Shown here: in pieces, positions 1-7,712 of the stretch
Position numbering within the stretch: the stretch's first letter is position 1
Layout: each line of letters opens with the position of its first letter
Made by a program: the position numbers and the translations under genes
Notes under the pieces: generated by a model
Seen by the model: only the letters and a program-made list of their open reading frames with translations
Database searches by the model: none
Told to the model about the DNA's origin: nothing
Assembly: GCA_958450865.1 (NCBI GenBank)
Contig: CAUDNY010000012.1
Span: 1 to 38,903 of the forward strand
Direction of reading: 5' to 3'
DNA length: 38,903 bases
Origin: an uncultured Collinsella sp.
GTDB taxonomy: Bacteria > Actinomycetota > Coriobacteriia > Coriobacteriales > Coriobacteriaceae

Positions 1-71
1 GGGCCAGCCCGTGGGAGGCCAGGGCGCCGCTGACCGGTGGACGGCACCGAGCCGTCATCGAGATTGAAGAA

Positions 72-101
72 GGGGGAGGCCTCGCGGCCTCCCCCTTTTT
101 T
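72..101 (+). terminator. Intrinsic terminator of a gene cut off by the window edge
   Basis: A perfect 10-bp stem (GGGGGAGGCC at 72-81 with GGCCTCCCCC at 86-95) with a TCGC loop is followed by six T residues. It ends a plus-strand transcript whose gene lies mostly left of the window. Bases 1-71 are too short to assign: the three plus frames give only a few codons before a stop or no recognisable sequence. Confidence 0.85.
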
Positions 102-151
102 GCGTTTACGGGCTTTTGTCTCACATAGTAGCTGTGTTTTATAACCCTCGT

Positions 152-181
152 TTGTCGCATCTTCTGTGAACGGGCTACAAT
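152..181 (+). promoter_or_regulatory. Candidate promoter of the acpS-nnr-alr operon
   Basis: A -35-like TTGTCG (152-157) and a -10-like TACAAT (176-181) are separated by 18 bp, 29 bp before the chosen acpS start. It follows the upstream terminator and precedes a run of closely packed same-strand genes, which fits an operon promoter. Confidence 0.6.
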
Positions 182-210
182 AGCTTAGTCTGTGCGATAT
201 GGAGGTGAAC

Positions 211-750
211 ATGGCTGAAGCTGGTATCGGCGTTGATATCGTCGAGATTTCCCGCATGAAATCAATTCTTGAAAAGACGCCGTCGTTTGCTCGGCGTGTG
301 TTTACCGAAGAAGAGCGTGCGTATTGCGATGCATCATCGCGTCCCGCTGCTCACTATGCGAGCCGCTTTGCTTCGCGCGAGGCGGTGCTTAAAGCTCTCG
401 GCACGGGTTTTAGTCAAGGCGTGGGTCGCAAGGATGTTTCGGTGACGCGTGATAAACTCGGCAAACCGAAGGCGCTGCTTTCGGGCCGTGCTCTCGAGAT
501 CGCTCAAGAACTGGGTGTTGTTGAGGTCGCTCTTTCCATTACGATTACGGGAGACTTGGCCGTTGCGAATGCCATCGCGATTACCGAAGATGCTCGGCCT
601 AAGCCAAAAGATGAAAAGGTGAGCACCAAGAAACGCGTTGCGCAGACATTTAAAGAGGCTCGCTCTGTTTTAGATGAGCTTGAGCAGCTGCAGAATTCAG
701 CATTGATGGAGCACCTGGGCGATGCTTCGCAAGATACGCTAGGAGCATAG
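211..750 (+). CDS. acpS: Holo-[acyl-carrier-protein] synthase with C-terminal extension
   Basis: AcpS transfers 4'-phosphopantetheine from CoA to a serine of acyl carrier protein, activating it for fatty acid synthesis in the cytoplasm. The motif GIGVDIVEISR (metal-binding Asp9) and SREAVLKALGTG (Glu57, Lys61) identify the family. An in-frame ATG at 199 exists, but GGAGG at 201-205 lies inside that extension and is ideally spaced for the ATG at 211, giving 179 residues. AcpS is usually about 120-130 residues. Here the domain ends near residue 128 and a Lys/Glu-rich, probably helical tail of about 50 residues follows. The usual SxxHTGD-type motif reads SITITGD, with Ile112 where His is common. 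The stop codon abuts the ATG of nnr, so the two are probably translationally coupled. Confidence 0.9.
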   Translation: MAEAGIGVDIVEISRMKSILEKTPSFARRVFTEEERAYCDASSRPAAHYASRFASREAVLKALGTGFSQGVGRKDVSVTRDKLGKPKALLSGRALEIAQELGVVEVALSITITGDLAVANAIAITEDARPKPKDEKVSTKKRVAQTFKEARSVLDELEQLQNSALMEHLGDASQDTLGA

Positions 751-2367
751 ATGAAACCGGTTTTGAGTACCGAAGAAGTCGTTCGTCTCGAGGATATCAT
801 CGAACGCGAAGGGACTTCGAAGGCCGAGCTTATGGAGCTAGCGGGTGAGTTTGCCGCCAACGAGGTCTTGAAGCTCAATCCCGATCGGGTTCTCGTTCTG
901 GTCGGTTTTGGTAATAATGGCGGCGACGGTTGGGTCGCCGCCGATATCCTGAGTCACAAGGGTGTGGACGTGGATATCGTTTCTCCGGTTGAGCCGGATG
1001 AGATTCCTGCTGCTCTGGCACGTCATGTTGCTCGTCGAACTGCCGGTCGCGATGTGCATGTTTGCGTCGGTCCCTCGCGTGACGAACTCGAGGTTTTGAT
1101 CGATAAGGCCGATGTTGTTGTCGATGCCATTTTTGGTACCGGTTTCCACGGGAATCTGCGTGCGCCGTTCTCCATTTGGATTCCTACGGTCAATGAATGC
1201 GCCGATTGTGTCGTATCCATTGATGTTCCCTCGGGCCTGAATGCCGAGACGGGCGTTGTTGATGACGACTGCATTCGTGCCGAGCGCACGGTGACGATGA
1301 TTGCGCCCAAGATTGGTCTGTATAGCGCTGATGGCCCTGAGTATGCTGGTGATTTGATCTGCGGCAATCTTTACGACCGTCTTGACGAAGTCATCGATGA
1401 TGTAGACCACGCCGCCGAGATTGTCGAGCCCGGTGACTTAGTTGATTACTTTGCTCCGCTACCATCGAATATCGATAAGTATTCCCGTGGCTCTGTGCTT
1501 ATTGTCGCCGGATCTGCGCAATATCCTGGTGCTGCCATTATGGCGGCCAAGTCTGCAGCTCGCGCGGGTGCTGGTTACGTGGCAGTCGCGGCTCCTGACG
1601 CCTGTGCCAATCTCATTCGCATGGCACTTCCTTCGATTCCCGTCTTTGCTATTCCGTCTGATTCGCGCGGCTCCTTTGGCGCCGCTGCGCGCATGACGGT
1701 GTGCGAGATCGCAAAGAAGTACAGCTGCGTGCTGTGCGGTCCCGGTATGACGACGTCTGCCGGCGCTATGCAGGTGGTTTCGGGCTTGCTCGAGCTTGAT
1801 GTACCGCTAATTTTGGACGCCGATGCACTCAACTGCCTTGCTAAGATTGCCATTGACGGTATTGATAGTAACCCCGAGATGTATCGTCGCGAGCAGCCGT
1901 TGGTTATGACGCCGCACTATCGCGAGCTTTCGCGTCTGGTTGCCGGTGACGAGGTGAACGACCTTGGTACCGCGATTGCGGCCGCGCAGAAGGTTGTCTG
2001 GGCTGCAGGCTCCGACAATCTGGTGGTCATTGCCAAGGGGCCGACGACGGCTATCTGTGGCGTTGAGCGCGTGCTGCTGCCGCTCTCGGGTCCGGCTTCT
2101 CTGGCAACTGCCGGTTCGGGTGATGTTCTCGCGGGTATTTTGGCCGGCACTCTTGCCACCATGCGCGACGAGATGGATCGTTGGGAGTTGCTGTATTCGT
2201 ACGCCGTTGCACTTCACAGCTATGCCGGTTTTGCTGCGGCGACGGAGTATGGTGAGAAGAGCGTTATCGCGACCGATCTTATCGACTTGATCGGTCCTGC
2301 CATGGAGCTGGCGGCAAAGGATGCGCTCGAAGATCTGGGAATCATGGACGAAGGGTCGGATGACTAA
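751..2367 (+). CDS. nnr: Bifunctional NAD(P)H-hydrate epimerase / ADP-dependent dehydratase
   Basis: This enzyme repairs hydrated NADH and NADPH. The N-terminal epimerase domain (about residues 1-215) interconverts R- and S-hydrates, and the C-terminal dehydratase domain (about 225-530) restores the cofactor using ADP or ATP. The N-half shows GFGNNGGDG and IDVPSGLNAETG, typical of YjeF_N. The C-half has the ribokinase-like glycine motif GSGDVLAGILAG. The length of 538 residues fits the fused bacterial form. It starts directly at the acpS stop codon and ends two bases before alr, so it sits inside an operon. The nnr-alr-tsaE order recurs in many actinobacteria and Firmicutes, which supports the assignment. 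Confidence 0.94.
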   Translation: MKPVLSTEEVVRLEDIIEREGTSKAELMELAGEFAANEVLKLNPDRVLVLVGFGNNGGDGWVAADILSHKGVDVDIVSPVEPDEIPAALARHVARRTAGRDVHVCVGPSRDELEVLIDKADVVVDAIFGTGFHGNLRAPFSIWIPTVNECADCVVSIDVPSGLNAETGVVDDDCIRAERTVTMIAPKIGLYSADGPEYAGDLICGNLYDRLDEVIDDVDHAAEIVEPGDLVDYFAPLPSNIDKYSRGSVLIVAGSAQYPGAAIMAAKSAARAGAGYVAVAAPDACANLIRMALPSIPVFAIPSDSRGSFGAAARMTVCEIAKKYSCVLCGPGMTTSAGAMQVVSGLLELDVPLILDADALNCLAKIAIDGIDSNPEMYRREQPLVMTPHYRELSRLVAGDEVNDLGTAIAAAQKVVWAAGSDNLVVIAKGPTTAICGVERVLLPLSGPASLATAGSGDVLAGILAGTLATMRDEMDRWELLYSYAVALHSYAGFAAATEYGEKSVIATDLIDLIGPAMELAAKDALEDLGIMDEGSDD

Positions 2368-2369
2368 TC

Positions 2370-3515
2370 ATGAATAAAGCCGATTTGACGCGCTGGTCCT
2401 GGGTTGAGATCGACCGCGGGGCGCTCCGTCGCAACACGAGGGCCTATAAGAACTTGTTGAATCCGCGTCAGCGCCTGTGCTGCGTGGTCAAGGCCGATGC
2501 GTATGGTCATGGAGCTGTTGAGTGTGCCAAGATCATGTATTCGGCCGGTGCCGACATGTTTGCCGTGGCGACGGTCAACGAGGGCGTTGGGCTCCGTCAG
2601 GGCGGGATTACTAAGCCCATCCTGATTCTAAGTGAGCCGCCTATCGAGGCTATTCCTGCATTGCTCGAATTCGATATCATGCCCTCGGTCTATACGTCCG
2701 ATTTTGCTCTTGCGTATGGCGAATGCGCCGTCGCGGCGGGCAAGGTGGGCAAGTACCATCTTGCCATCGAGACGGGCATGAACCGCATTGGCGTACATTA
2801 CACGCAGGTGCTCGACTTTGTCCGCGGCATCAGCTTCCATCGCGGTATTCAGTGCGACGGCGTATTTACGCACTTTGCCACGGCCGATGAACCTTCGGGT
2901 TGGGACTACAAGCTGCAGTGCCAGCGTTTTACCGAGGCCGTTCAGGCCATTAAGGACGCAGGTTTTGAATGCGGTATCGTGCATTGTGCCAATACGCCAT
3001 CCTCGATGCTCGATTCTTCAATGCACTTTGACATGATTCGTGCCGGCATCGGTTTGTATGGTCTGCAGCCATGTGAGCTGAGTGGTCGCGTGATGCAGCT
3101 TGATCCCGTCATGAGCGTCCACGCGCGTGTGACGCGCGTGGCGCATCCTGCGATGGGCGAGGGCGTGGGCTACGGCTTTACCTACCGCGTACCGCGCACG
3201 CGCGTTCAGATCTGCACCCTTCCGATCGGTTATGCCGATGGCCTTTCGCGTACGCTTTCCAATCGTATGGACGTGCTGTATCGCGGCGAGCGTGTGCGTC
3301 AGGTGGGCAATATCTGCATGGACCAGTTTATGGTCGCCATTCAGTCCAACCCGGCGCATGAGATTCCCGAGGCCGAGTATGGTGACGAGATGATCATTGT
3401 CGGCCGCGATGGAGATGCCGAGATTACCATGGACGAGATGGCGCGCCTACGCGGCACGATTAACTACGAGGTCGCTTGCGGCTTTGGTATGCGTCTCGAT
3501 AAAGTCTACGTGTAG
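2370..3515 (+). CDS. alr: Alanine racemase
   Basis: Alr is a PLP enzyme that interconverts L- and D-alanine, supplying D-Ala for peptidoglycan stem peptides. The PLP-binding lysine is Lys41 in VVKADAYGHGA, and the second catalytic base is probably Tyr268 in GVGYGFTYR. The C-terminal beta domain carries VGNICMDQ, also typical of the family. At 381 residues the protein is full length. The ATG lies two bases after the nnr stop without a strong ribosome-binding site of its own, so coupling to nnr is likely. Confidence 0.96.
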   Translation: MNKADLTRWSWVEIDRGALRRNTRAYKNLLNPRQRLCCVVKADAYGHGAVECAKIMYSAGADMFAVATVNEGVGLRQGGITKPILILSEPPIEAIPALLEFDIMPSVYTSDFALAYGECAVAAGKVGKYHLAIETGMNRIGVHYTQVLDFVRGISFHRGIQCDGVFTHFATADEPSGWDYKLQCQRFTEAVQAIKDAGFECGIVHCANTPSSMLDSSMHFDMIRAGIGLYGLQPCELSGRVMQLDPVMSVHARVTRVAHPAMGEGVGYGFTYRVPRTRVQICTLPIGYADGLSRTLSNRMDVLYRGERVRQVGNICMDQFMVAIQSNPAHEIPEAEYGDEMIIVGRDGDAEITMDEMARLRGTINYEVACGFGMRLDKVYV

Positions 3516-3523
3516 GAGTCGCT

Positions 3524-4144
3524 ATGGGCGTCATGCACATTCCCGGCCATAGCCATCAGGCGCCGCGTGAGGTCGCACTCGAGGAGATCGAGGCCGTTCT
3601 GGGCGAGTGTCACCTTTGCCAGCTTTACCAGTCGCGCCACAACATCGTGTTTGGCGTGGGAAACCCCCGCGCTCGCGTGATGTTTATTGGCGAGGCGCCG
3701 GGCCGTAAGGAGGATTTGCAGGGCGAGCCCTTTGTGGGGGCGGCAGGCGAGGACCTCAACGGCATTTTGTCGCTGGCGGGGCTCAAACGCGAAGACGTCT
3801 ACATTGCCAACGTGCTTAAGTGCCGCCCGCCGGGAAACCGCAATCCGCGCCCCGAGGAAGTGCTGGCTTGCTCACCGTTTTTGCGCGAGCAGATTCGAAG
3901 CATCTGGCCCGATATCATCGTGACGCTCGGCAACCCCGCAACGCACTTTGTGCTCAAGACCGAGATCGGCATTACCAAGCTGCGCGGCAGGTTCCATCAG
4001 ATGGGGCACTTTGTGGTGATGCCCACTTTCCATCCGGCAGCAGCGCTACGCAATCCAGCGTGGCAGGAGCTGCTGGAGGAAGACTTTAAGATGCTGGGCG
4101 ACTATCTGGGGCGACATCCCGCACCAGAGGACGCCTCGGAATAA
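3524..4144 (+). CDS. Uracil-DNA glycosylase, family 4 type (iron-sulfur)
   Basis: It probably excises uracil from DNA as the first step of base excision repair. GEAPGRKEDLQGEPFVG is the family-4 active-site motif, and HPAA near residue 165 matches the second conserved motif. Cysteines in ECHLC near the N-terminus and in LKCRPPGNRNP and ACSP are placed to bind the [4Fe-4S] cluster of this family. The 206-residue length fits. AGGAG overlaps the end of alr and supports the ATG at 3524. It is an unexpected but common passenger in this operon. Some annotations call the family a phage SPO1 DNA polymerase-related protein. Confidence 0.9.
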   Translation: MGVMHIPGHSHQAPREVALEEIEAVLGECHLCQLYQSRHNIVFGVGNPRARVMFIGEAPGRKEDLQGEPFVGAAGEDLNGILSLAGLKREDVYIANVLKCRPPGNRNPRPEEVLACSPFLREQIRSIWPDIIVTLGNPATHFVLKTEIGITKLRGRFHQMGHFVVMPTFHPAAALRNPAWQELLEEDFKMLGDYLGRHPAPEDASE

Positions 4145-4156
4145 TAAGGAGCATAT

Positions 4157-4663
4157 ATGTCCCTGGAGCGCCTGGGGGTAGGTACTTACAAAACGACTTG
4201 CGCTGCCGATACGGAGTACTTTGGCGAGCTAATTGCACCGTGCCTTGAGGACGGAGATGTGCTCATCCTGACCGGTGGCCTGGGAGTGGGCAAAACTCAC
4301 TTTACCAAGGGCGTCTCGCGCGGGCTGGGCGATGGGCATATGGTTACGAGTCCTACGTTTGCGCTCATGGCCGTTCATGATCAAGGTCGTATTCCGCTGT
4401 TTCACTTTGATCTATACCGCCTGGAGCATGCCTACGAGCTCGAGGATACGGGCATTTTCGATGTGCTGGGCTATGAGGGTGCTTGCCTGCTGGAATGGGG
4501 CGAACAATTCCAGGACGAGCTGACGGATGAGTATCTTTCGGTGACGCTCAAGCGTGATGAGGGCGACAGCGATGTGCGAACGATAACGCTTGAGGCGCAC
4601 GGTGACCGCGCAATGGAGCTTTCCCATTTGATTGATAAGGCTGTACAAGATGAGCTTGCATAA
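4157..4663 (+). CDS. tsaE: tRNA threonylcarbamoyladenosine biosynthesis ATPase TsaE
   Basis: TsaE is the ATPase that works with TsaB and TsaD to make threonylcarbamoyl-adenosine at position 37 of ANN-decoding tRNAs. The P-loop GGLGVGKTHF contains Lys46. SPTF and FHFDLYRL, followed later by LEWGEQF, are characteristic of the family. AAGGAG precedes the ATG. The 168-residue length is normal, with a slightly longer C-terminus. The 3' end overlaps the following tsaBD fusion gene by 14 bp, so the whole modification complex except TsaC is co-transcribed. Confidence 0.94.
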   Translation: MSLERLGVGTYKTTCAADTEYFGELIAPCLEDGDVLILTGGLGVGKTHFTKGVSRGLGDGHMVTSPTFALMAVHDQGRIPLFHFDLYRLEHAYELEDTGIFDVLGYEGACLLEWGEQFQDELTDEYLSVTLKRDEGDSDVRTITLEAHGDRAMELSHLIDKAVQDELA

Positions 4664-7034
4664 CGACAACGCGCTGGTGGTGGCGCTCGATACCTCGACC
4701 GACATGCTTGCCTGCGCGGCAAGCTGGATTGATGGGCAGACGGGCGAGACGAAGCTCGTGAGTGGCGACCACATGTGTCGCCGTCACGCCAACGTTGAGC
4801 TCGTGAATACCGTTGATGGCGTGCTGGCTCAAGCCGGTCTGGATCGCAGCGATGTTGGTTGCTATGTGGTCGGCCGCGGCCCGGGGTCCTTTACGGGTGT
4901 GCGCATCGGCATCTCCACTGCCAAGGGCCTCGCGCGCGGTGCCAATGTTCCGCTGCTGGGCGTGTCGACGCTCGACGCTTGCGCTTGGACGGCGTGGAAG
5001 GCTGGCGTGCGCGGCAAGCTTGGTATCTTGGCCGATGCTATGCGCGGTGAGGTATATCCGGCGCTGTATATGCTGGTCGATGAGGGTCCCGAGCGTCAAT
5101 TTGAGCGCGAACACGTGGTCAAGGCCGCCGTGGCGCTCGATGAGTGGCGCCGAGCAGCGGACTGGGACCAGGTTCAGCTGACCGGTGACGGTCTTGTGCG
5201 CTATGGCAAGCTGCTGGGTGAGGACGAGACCGCCCGCTGCGTGGAGCGCGACCTGTGGTGGCCTTCGGGCGAGGGCTTGCTGCTCGCGCACGCTGCGGGT
5301 GACGGCGATCCGGCTCGCGTCCTGCCGATTTACACGCGCCTTTCGGATGCCGAGGAAAATGAGCGCAAGCGTCTTGGTCTTGCTGAGAGTGCACAGAGCG
5401 AAATTACGGGCGTTGCCGATGAGCTCGCCGGTCGTCATCTGCAGTTCCGTCCCATGGGCGCGGCGGATGCCGAGGGCGCGAGCGCGCTAGAGGCTGCCTG
5501 CTTTGAAGGTGCCGGACACAAGGCATGGACGCCGGGCATGTTCCTGTCCGAACTGGGCGAGGACGTCGCTGCGCCGCGTAGTTGGTGGGTGGCACACGAC
5601 GACGGCAAGCTGCTGGGCCTTGCCGGCGGTATGGTCGTGGACGGTGATGTGCAGATTCTGGATGTCGCCGTCGACCCGGCACATCGCCGTGAGGGCATTG
5701 CCCGCAAGCTGCTGTCGCATGTGAGCTATGATGCCCAGATGCTCGGCTGCACCACGGCTTCGCTCGAGGTCGAGGACGGCAACGAGGGAGCGATCGCGCT
5801 TTATAACGCTCTGGGCTTTACCGAGGCAGGACGGCGCCGCGGCTACTATGGTGCCGGCAAGGATGCCATCGTCATGACGGCTCCGCTGCCCCTGGTGCTT
5901 CCGGTCGACAATGCCTCGCCCGAGCCGACGGCGGCAGAGCAGCGCGTATGGCCGCTGCCTGCGCCTGGGCGCTCTGCCGAGGAACGTGTCGAGATTGAGC
6001 GTCGCCGCCTAGTGCTCGCTATCGAGAGCTCCTGCGACGAGACGGCGGTGGCGATTATCGATGCGGATGGCAATATGCTGGCCAACCAGGTGTCGACGCA
6101 GATTGATTTTCATGCACGCTTTGGCGGCGTGGTGCCCGAGATCGCCTCGCGCAAGCACGTCGAGGTGATTGTGAGTGTCGTGGATGCGGCACTCGAGGAC
6201 GCCGCAGCGTCGCTGGGCCTTACGGGCGGAGCCATTACACCAAGTGAGCTTGCCGCCGTGGGCGTGACACAGGGTCCGGGCCTGGTGGGCGCCCTGGTGG
6301 TGGGCGTCGCCTTTGCCAAGGGCTTTGCGTATGCTGCCGGCAAGCCGCTCGTGTGCGTCAATCATCTGGAGGGCCACCTGTTTGCCAACCTGTTGGCGCA
6401 GCCCGACCTCAAGCCCCCGTTTATCTTTACGCTTGTCTCGGGCGGGCACACCATGCTCGTGCACGTGAAGGCATGGGGCGACTACGAGGTACTTGGTGAG
6501 ACGCTCGACGATGCTGTGGGCGAGGCCTTCGACAAGGTAGCCAAGGCGTTGGGTCTGGGCTATCCCGGTGGCCCCATCATCTCCAAGCTGGCCGAGACGG
6601 GCAATCCCCGCGCGATCGATTTTCCTCGCGCGCTTAACAGCAGGGGGGACTATCGCTTCTCGCTTTCGGGCCTCAAGACGGCGGTGACGCTCTACATCGA
6701 GCAGGAGACCAAGGCCGGGCGCACGATTCACCTGCCCGATCTGGCGGCTTCGTTTGAGGCAGCCGTCTTTGACGTTCAGTACAAGAAGGCCAAGAACGCG
6801 CTGCATGCCACCGGATGCAAGGAATACTGCATCGGCGGCGGCGTCTCGGCTAATCCGCATCTGCGCGAGATGATGATCAAGAAGCTTGGGCGTCAGGGGA
6901 TCCGCGTAACGGTGCCACCGCTTTCGGCGTGCACCGATAACGCAGCCATGATCGCAGAGGTTGCCCGCCGTAAATTCGACCGAGGAGAAATCTCGCCGTT
7001 CGACGTCGACGCCGATCCAAACATGACGCTGTAG
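4650..7034 (+). CDS. TsaB-RimI-TsaD triple fusion (t6A complex plus N-acetyltransferase)
   Basis: One 794-residue protein combines three usually separate proteins. Residues 1 to about 240 are TsaB (VALDTST, GRGPGSFTGVRIG). About 263-410 form a GNAT acetyltransferase like RimI (LDVAVDPAHRREGIARKLL, then YNALGFTEAGRRRGYY). About 452-794 are TsaD, the catalytic threonylcarbamoyl transferase (ESSCDETAVAI, metal-binding HLEGH, GGGVSANPHLR). The reading frame is continuous through the junctions, so this is not an assembly of adjacent ORFs. The ATG at 4650 lies within the end of tsaE; a TTG at 4632 would add six residues. The protein should act in the cytoplasm on tRNA A37, while the GNAT part may acetylate ribosomal protein S18 or other N-termini. 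Confidence 0.93.
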   Translation: MSLHNDNALVVALDTSTDMLACAASWIDGQTGETKLVSGDHMCRRHANVELVNTVDGVLAQAGLDRSDVGCYVVGRGPGSFTGVRIGISTAKGLARGANVPLLGVSTLDACAWTAWKAGVRGKLGILADAMRGEVYPALYMLVDEGPERQFEREHVVKAAVALDEWRRAADWDQVQLTGDGLVRYGKLLGEDETARCVERDLWWPSGEGLLLAHAAGDGDPARVLPIYTRLSDAEENERKRLGLAESAQSEITGVADELAGRHLQFRPMGAADAEGASALEAACFEGAGHKAWTPGMFLSELGEDVAAPRSWWVAHDDGKLLGLAGGMVVDGDVQILDVAVDPAHRREGIARKLLSHVSYDAQMLGCTTASLEVEDGNEGAIALYNALGFTEAGRRRGYYGAGKDAIVMTAPLPLVLPVDNASPEPTAAEQRVWPLPAPGRSAEERVEIERRRLVLAIESSCDETAVAIIDADGNMLANQVSTQIDFHARFGGVVPEIASRKHVEVIVSVVDAALEDAAASLGLTGGAITPSELAAVGVTQGPGLVGALVVGVAFAKGFAYAAGKPLVCVNHLEGHLFANLLAQPDLKPPFIFTLVSGGHTMLVHVKAWGDYEVLGETLDDAVGEAFDKVAKALGLGYPGGPIISKLAETGNPRAIDFPRALNSRGDYRFSLSGLKTAVTLYIEQETKAGRTIHLPDLAASFEAAVFDVQYKKAKNALHATGCKEYCIGGGVSANPHLREMMIKKLGRQGIRVTVPPLSACTDNAAMIAEVARRKFDRGEISPFDVDADPNMTL

Positions 7035-7046
7035 CTGGTACGGCGC

Positions 7047-7181
7047 GGTCCCCGGACGGAGGGGCCGGATATAAGGTTTCCTGCTCTACAGTCCTGCGCA
7101 AGACGAAGGCCACATTAAGTGGCCTTCTTTGCGTGCGGAACTCGCGATAAACCTTATATCCGGCCCCTCCGTCCGGGGACC
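7047..7181 (+). repeat. Long palindromic element, 69-nt core family, copy 1
   Basis: Perfect 33-bp arms (7047-7079 and 7149-7181) enclose a 69-nt core. The core begins CCTGCTCTACAGTCCTGC, holds a central hairpin with the invariant CACATTAAGTG tip, and ends CGTGCGGAACTCGCGAT. The same core occurs at 12021-12089 and 30225-30293. The element begins 12 nt after the tsaD stop. No T-tract follows, so it is not a classical intrinsic terminator. Confidence 0.92.
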
Positions 7182-7441
7182 TTTCTGTATCGATATAGCT
7201 TCTGAGCTGGTTTGGCGTCGACAACGTCCGGCAAGGTTAGCCAGCTGCGTCGAATTTCCGGCGTGCTTTAGCTGAAAGAAAAAGATGGTGTGCGGAGCTT
7301 TGCTCCGCATTTGGGATGGGAGCTCCCGCGGCTCCCGAGGGGCATCTCTCATGCAAAAACTTTTGTTGGGTAAAGTCCGAGGTCAGTGGCGTTTTATACC
7401 GAGAATTTCAAAAAAAGTTGAAAATTCATTACAAATTTGCG
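7182..7441. other. Non-coding stretch between palindromic element and cstA promoter
   Basis: No plausible gene is visible here. Two small hairpins stand out: TGCGGAGC/GCTCCGCA at 7291-7309, and a GGGAG/CTCCC stem just after it. The last 60 bases become AT-rich toward the promoter at 7442. A regulator-binding role is possible but nothing specific is recognised. Confidence 0.4.
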
Positions 7442-7470
7442 TTGACTTTAGGTAACTAAAGTTTCATACT
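7442..7470 (+). promoter_or_regulatory. Candidate promoter of the cstA leader transcript
   Basis: TTGACT (7442-7447) and CATACT (7465-7470) are separated by 17 bp. Transcription would begin near 7477, about 65 nt before the leader peptide start. An imperfect inverted repeat (TTTAG/CTAAA) lies in the spacer and could be an operator. Confidence 0.65.
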
Positions 7471-7542
7471 CCTTTTTCAACCACTGGGGGATGTGAACAC
7501 GCACGGATCGTTCGCATCATGATTGAAGAGGATTTTTTAGAC

Positions 7543-7587
7543 ATGTTCACGCATCAGCTAAACATTATCAGCGTAGTAATTATCTGA
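7543..7587 (+). CDS. Putative leader peptide MFTHQLNIISVVII
   Basis: This 14-codon ORF begins with ATG 10 nt after AGAGGA (7527-7532) and ends with TGA. Six of its last seven codons are Ile or Val (ATT ATC AGC GTA GTA ATT ATC), and a Leu lies upstream. Such runs are the hallmark of branched-chain amino acid leader peptides, where ribosome stalling controls a downstream terminator. The ORF sits between a good promoter and an intrinsic terminator. The stop codon overlaps an 8-bp stem strand at 7584-7591. The peptide itself probably has no function beyond being translated. Known ilv and leu leaders precede biosynthetic genes, whereas here the next gene is a transporter, so the regulated role is inferred. 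Confidence 0.6.
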   Translation: MFTHQLNIISVVII

Positions 7588-7677
7588 TGCGGGTTAGCAC
7601 ATACAGCTAGCCCGTACGATAACGGGCGGCTGATGAAGATGAGGGCCGTCGAGCGCAACCGACGGCCCTCATTTTTT
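7550..7677 (+). promoter_or_regulatory. Attenuator-like set of competing hairpins and terminator before cstA
   Basis: Five pairings are visible. CGCATCAG (7550-7557) pairs with CTGATGCG (7584-7591), enclosing the Ile/Val codons. GGGTTAGC (7591-7598) pairs with GCTAGCCC (7606-7613). GCCCGT (7610-7615) pairs with ACGGGC (7622-7627) and shares bases with the previous stem, so the two exclude each other. CATCAGC (7552-7558) can instead pair with GCTGATG (7629-7635). Finally a 13-bp stem (7639-7651 with 7660-7672) followed by a T-run forms an intrinsic terminator. cstA starts 36 bp later with no room for a separate strong promoter, so its expression depends on read-through. Confidence 0.65.
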
Positions 7678-7712
7678 ATGTCTAGGAAGTTCTTTTTAGA
7701 GGAGGAAATGTA

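Noticed and set aside
1..71. Possible T-box or other riboswitch before the first terminator
   Set aside because: A GGTGG and an ACCG can be seen before the terminator, but the spacing does not match a T-box antiterminator and most of the region is outside the window. It is more likely the end of an upstream gene or RNA.
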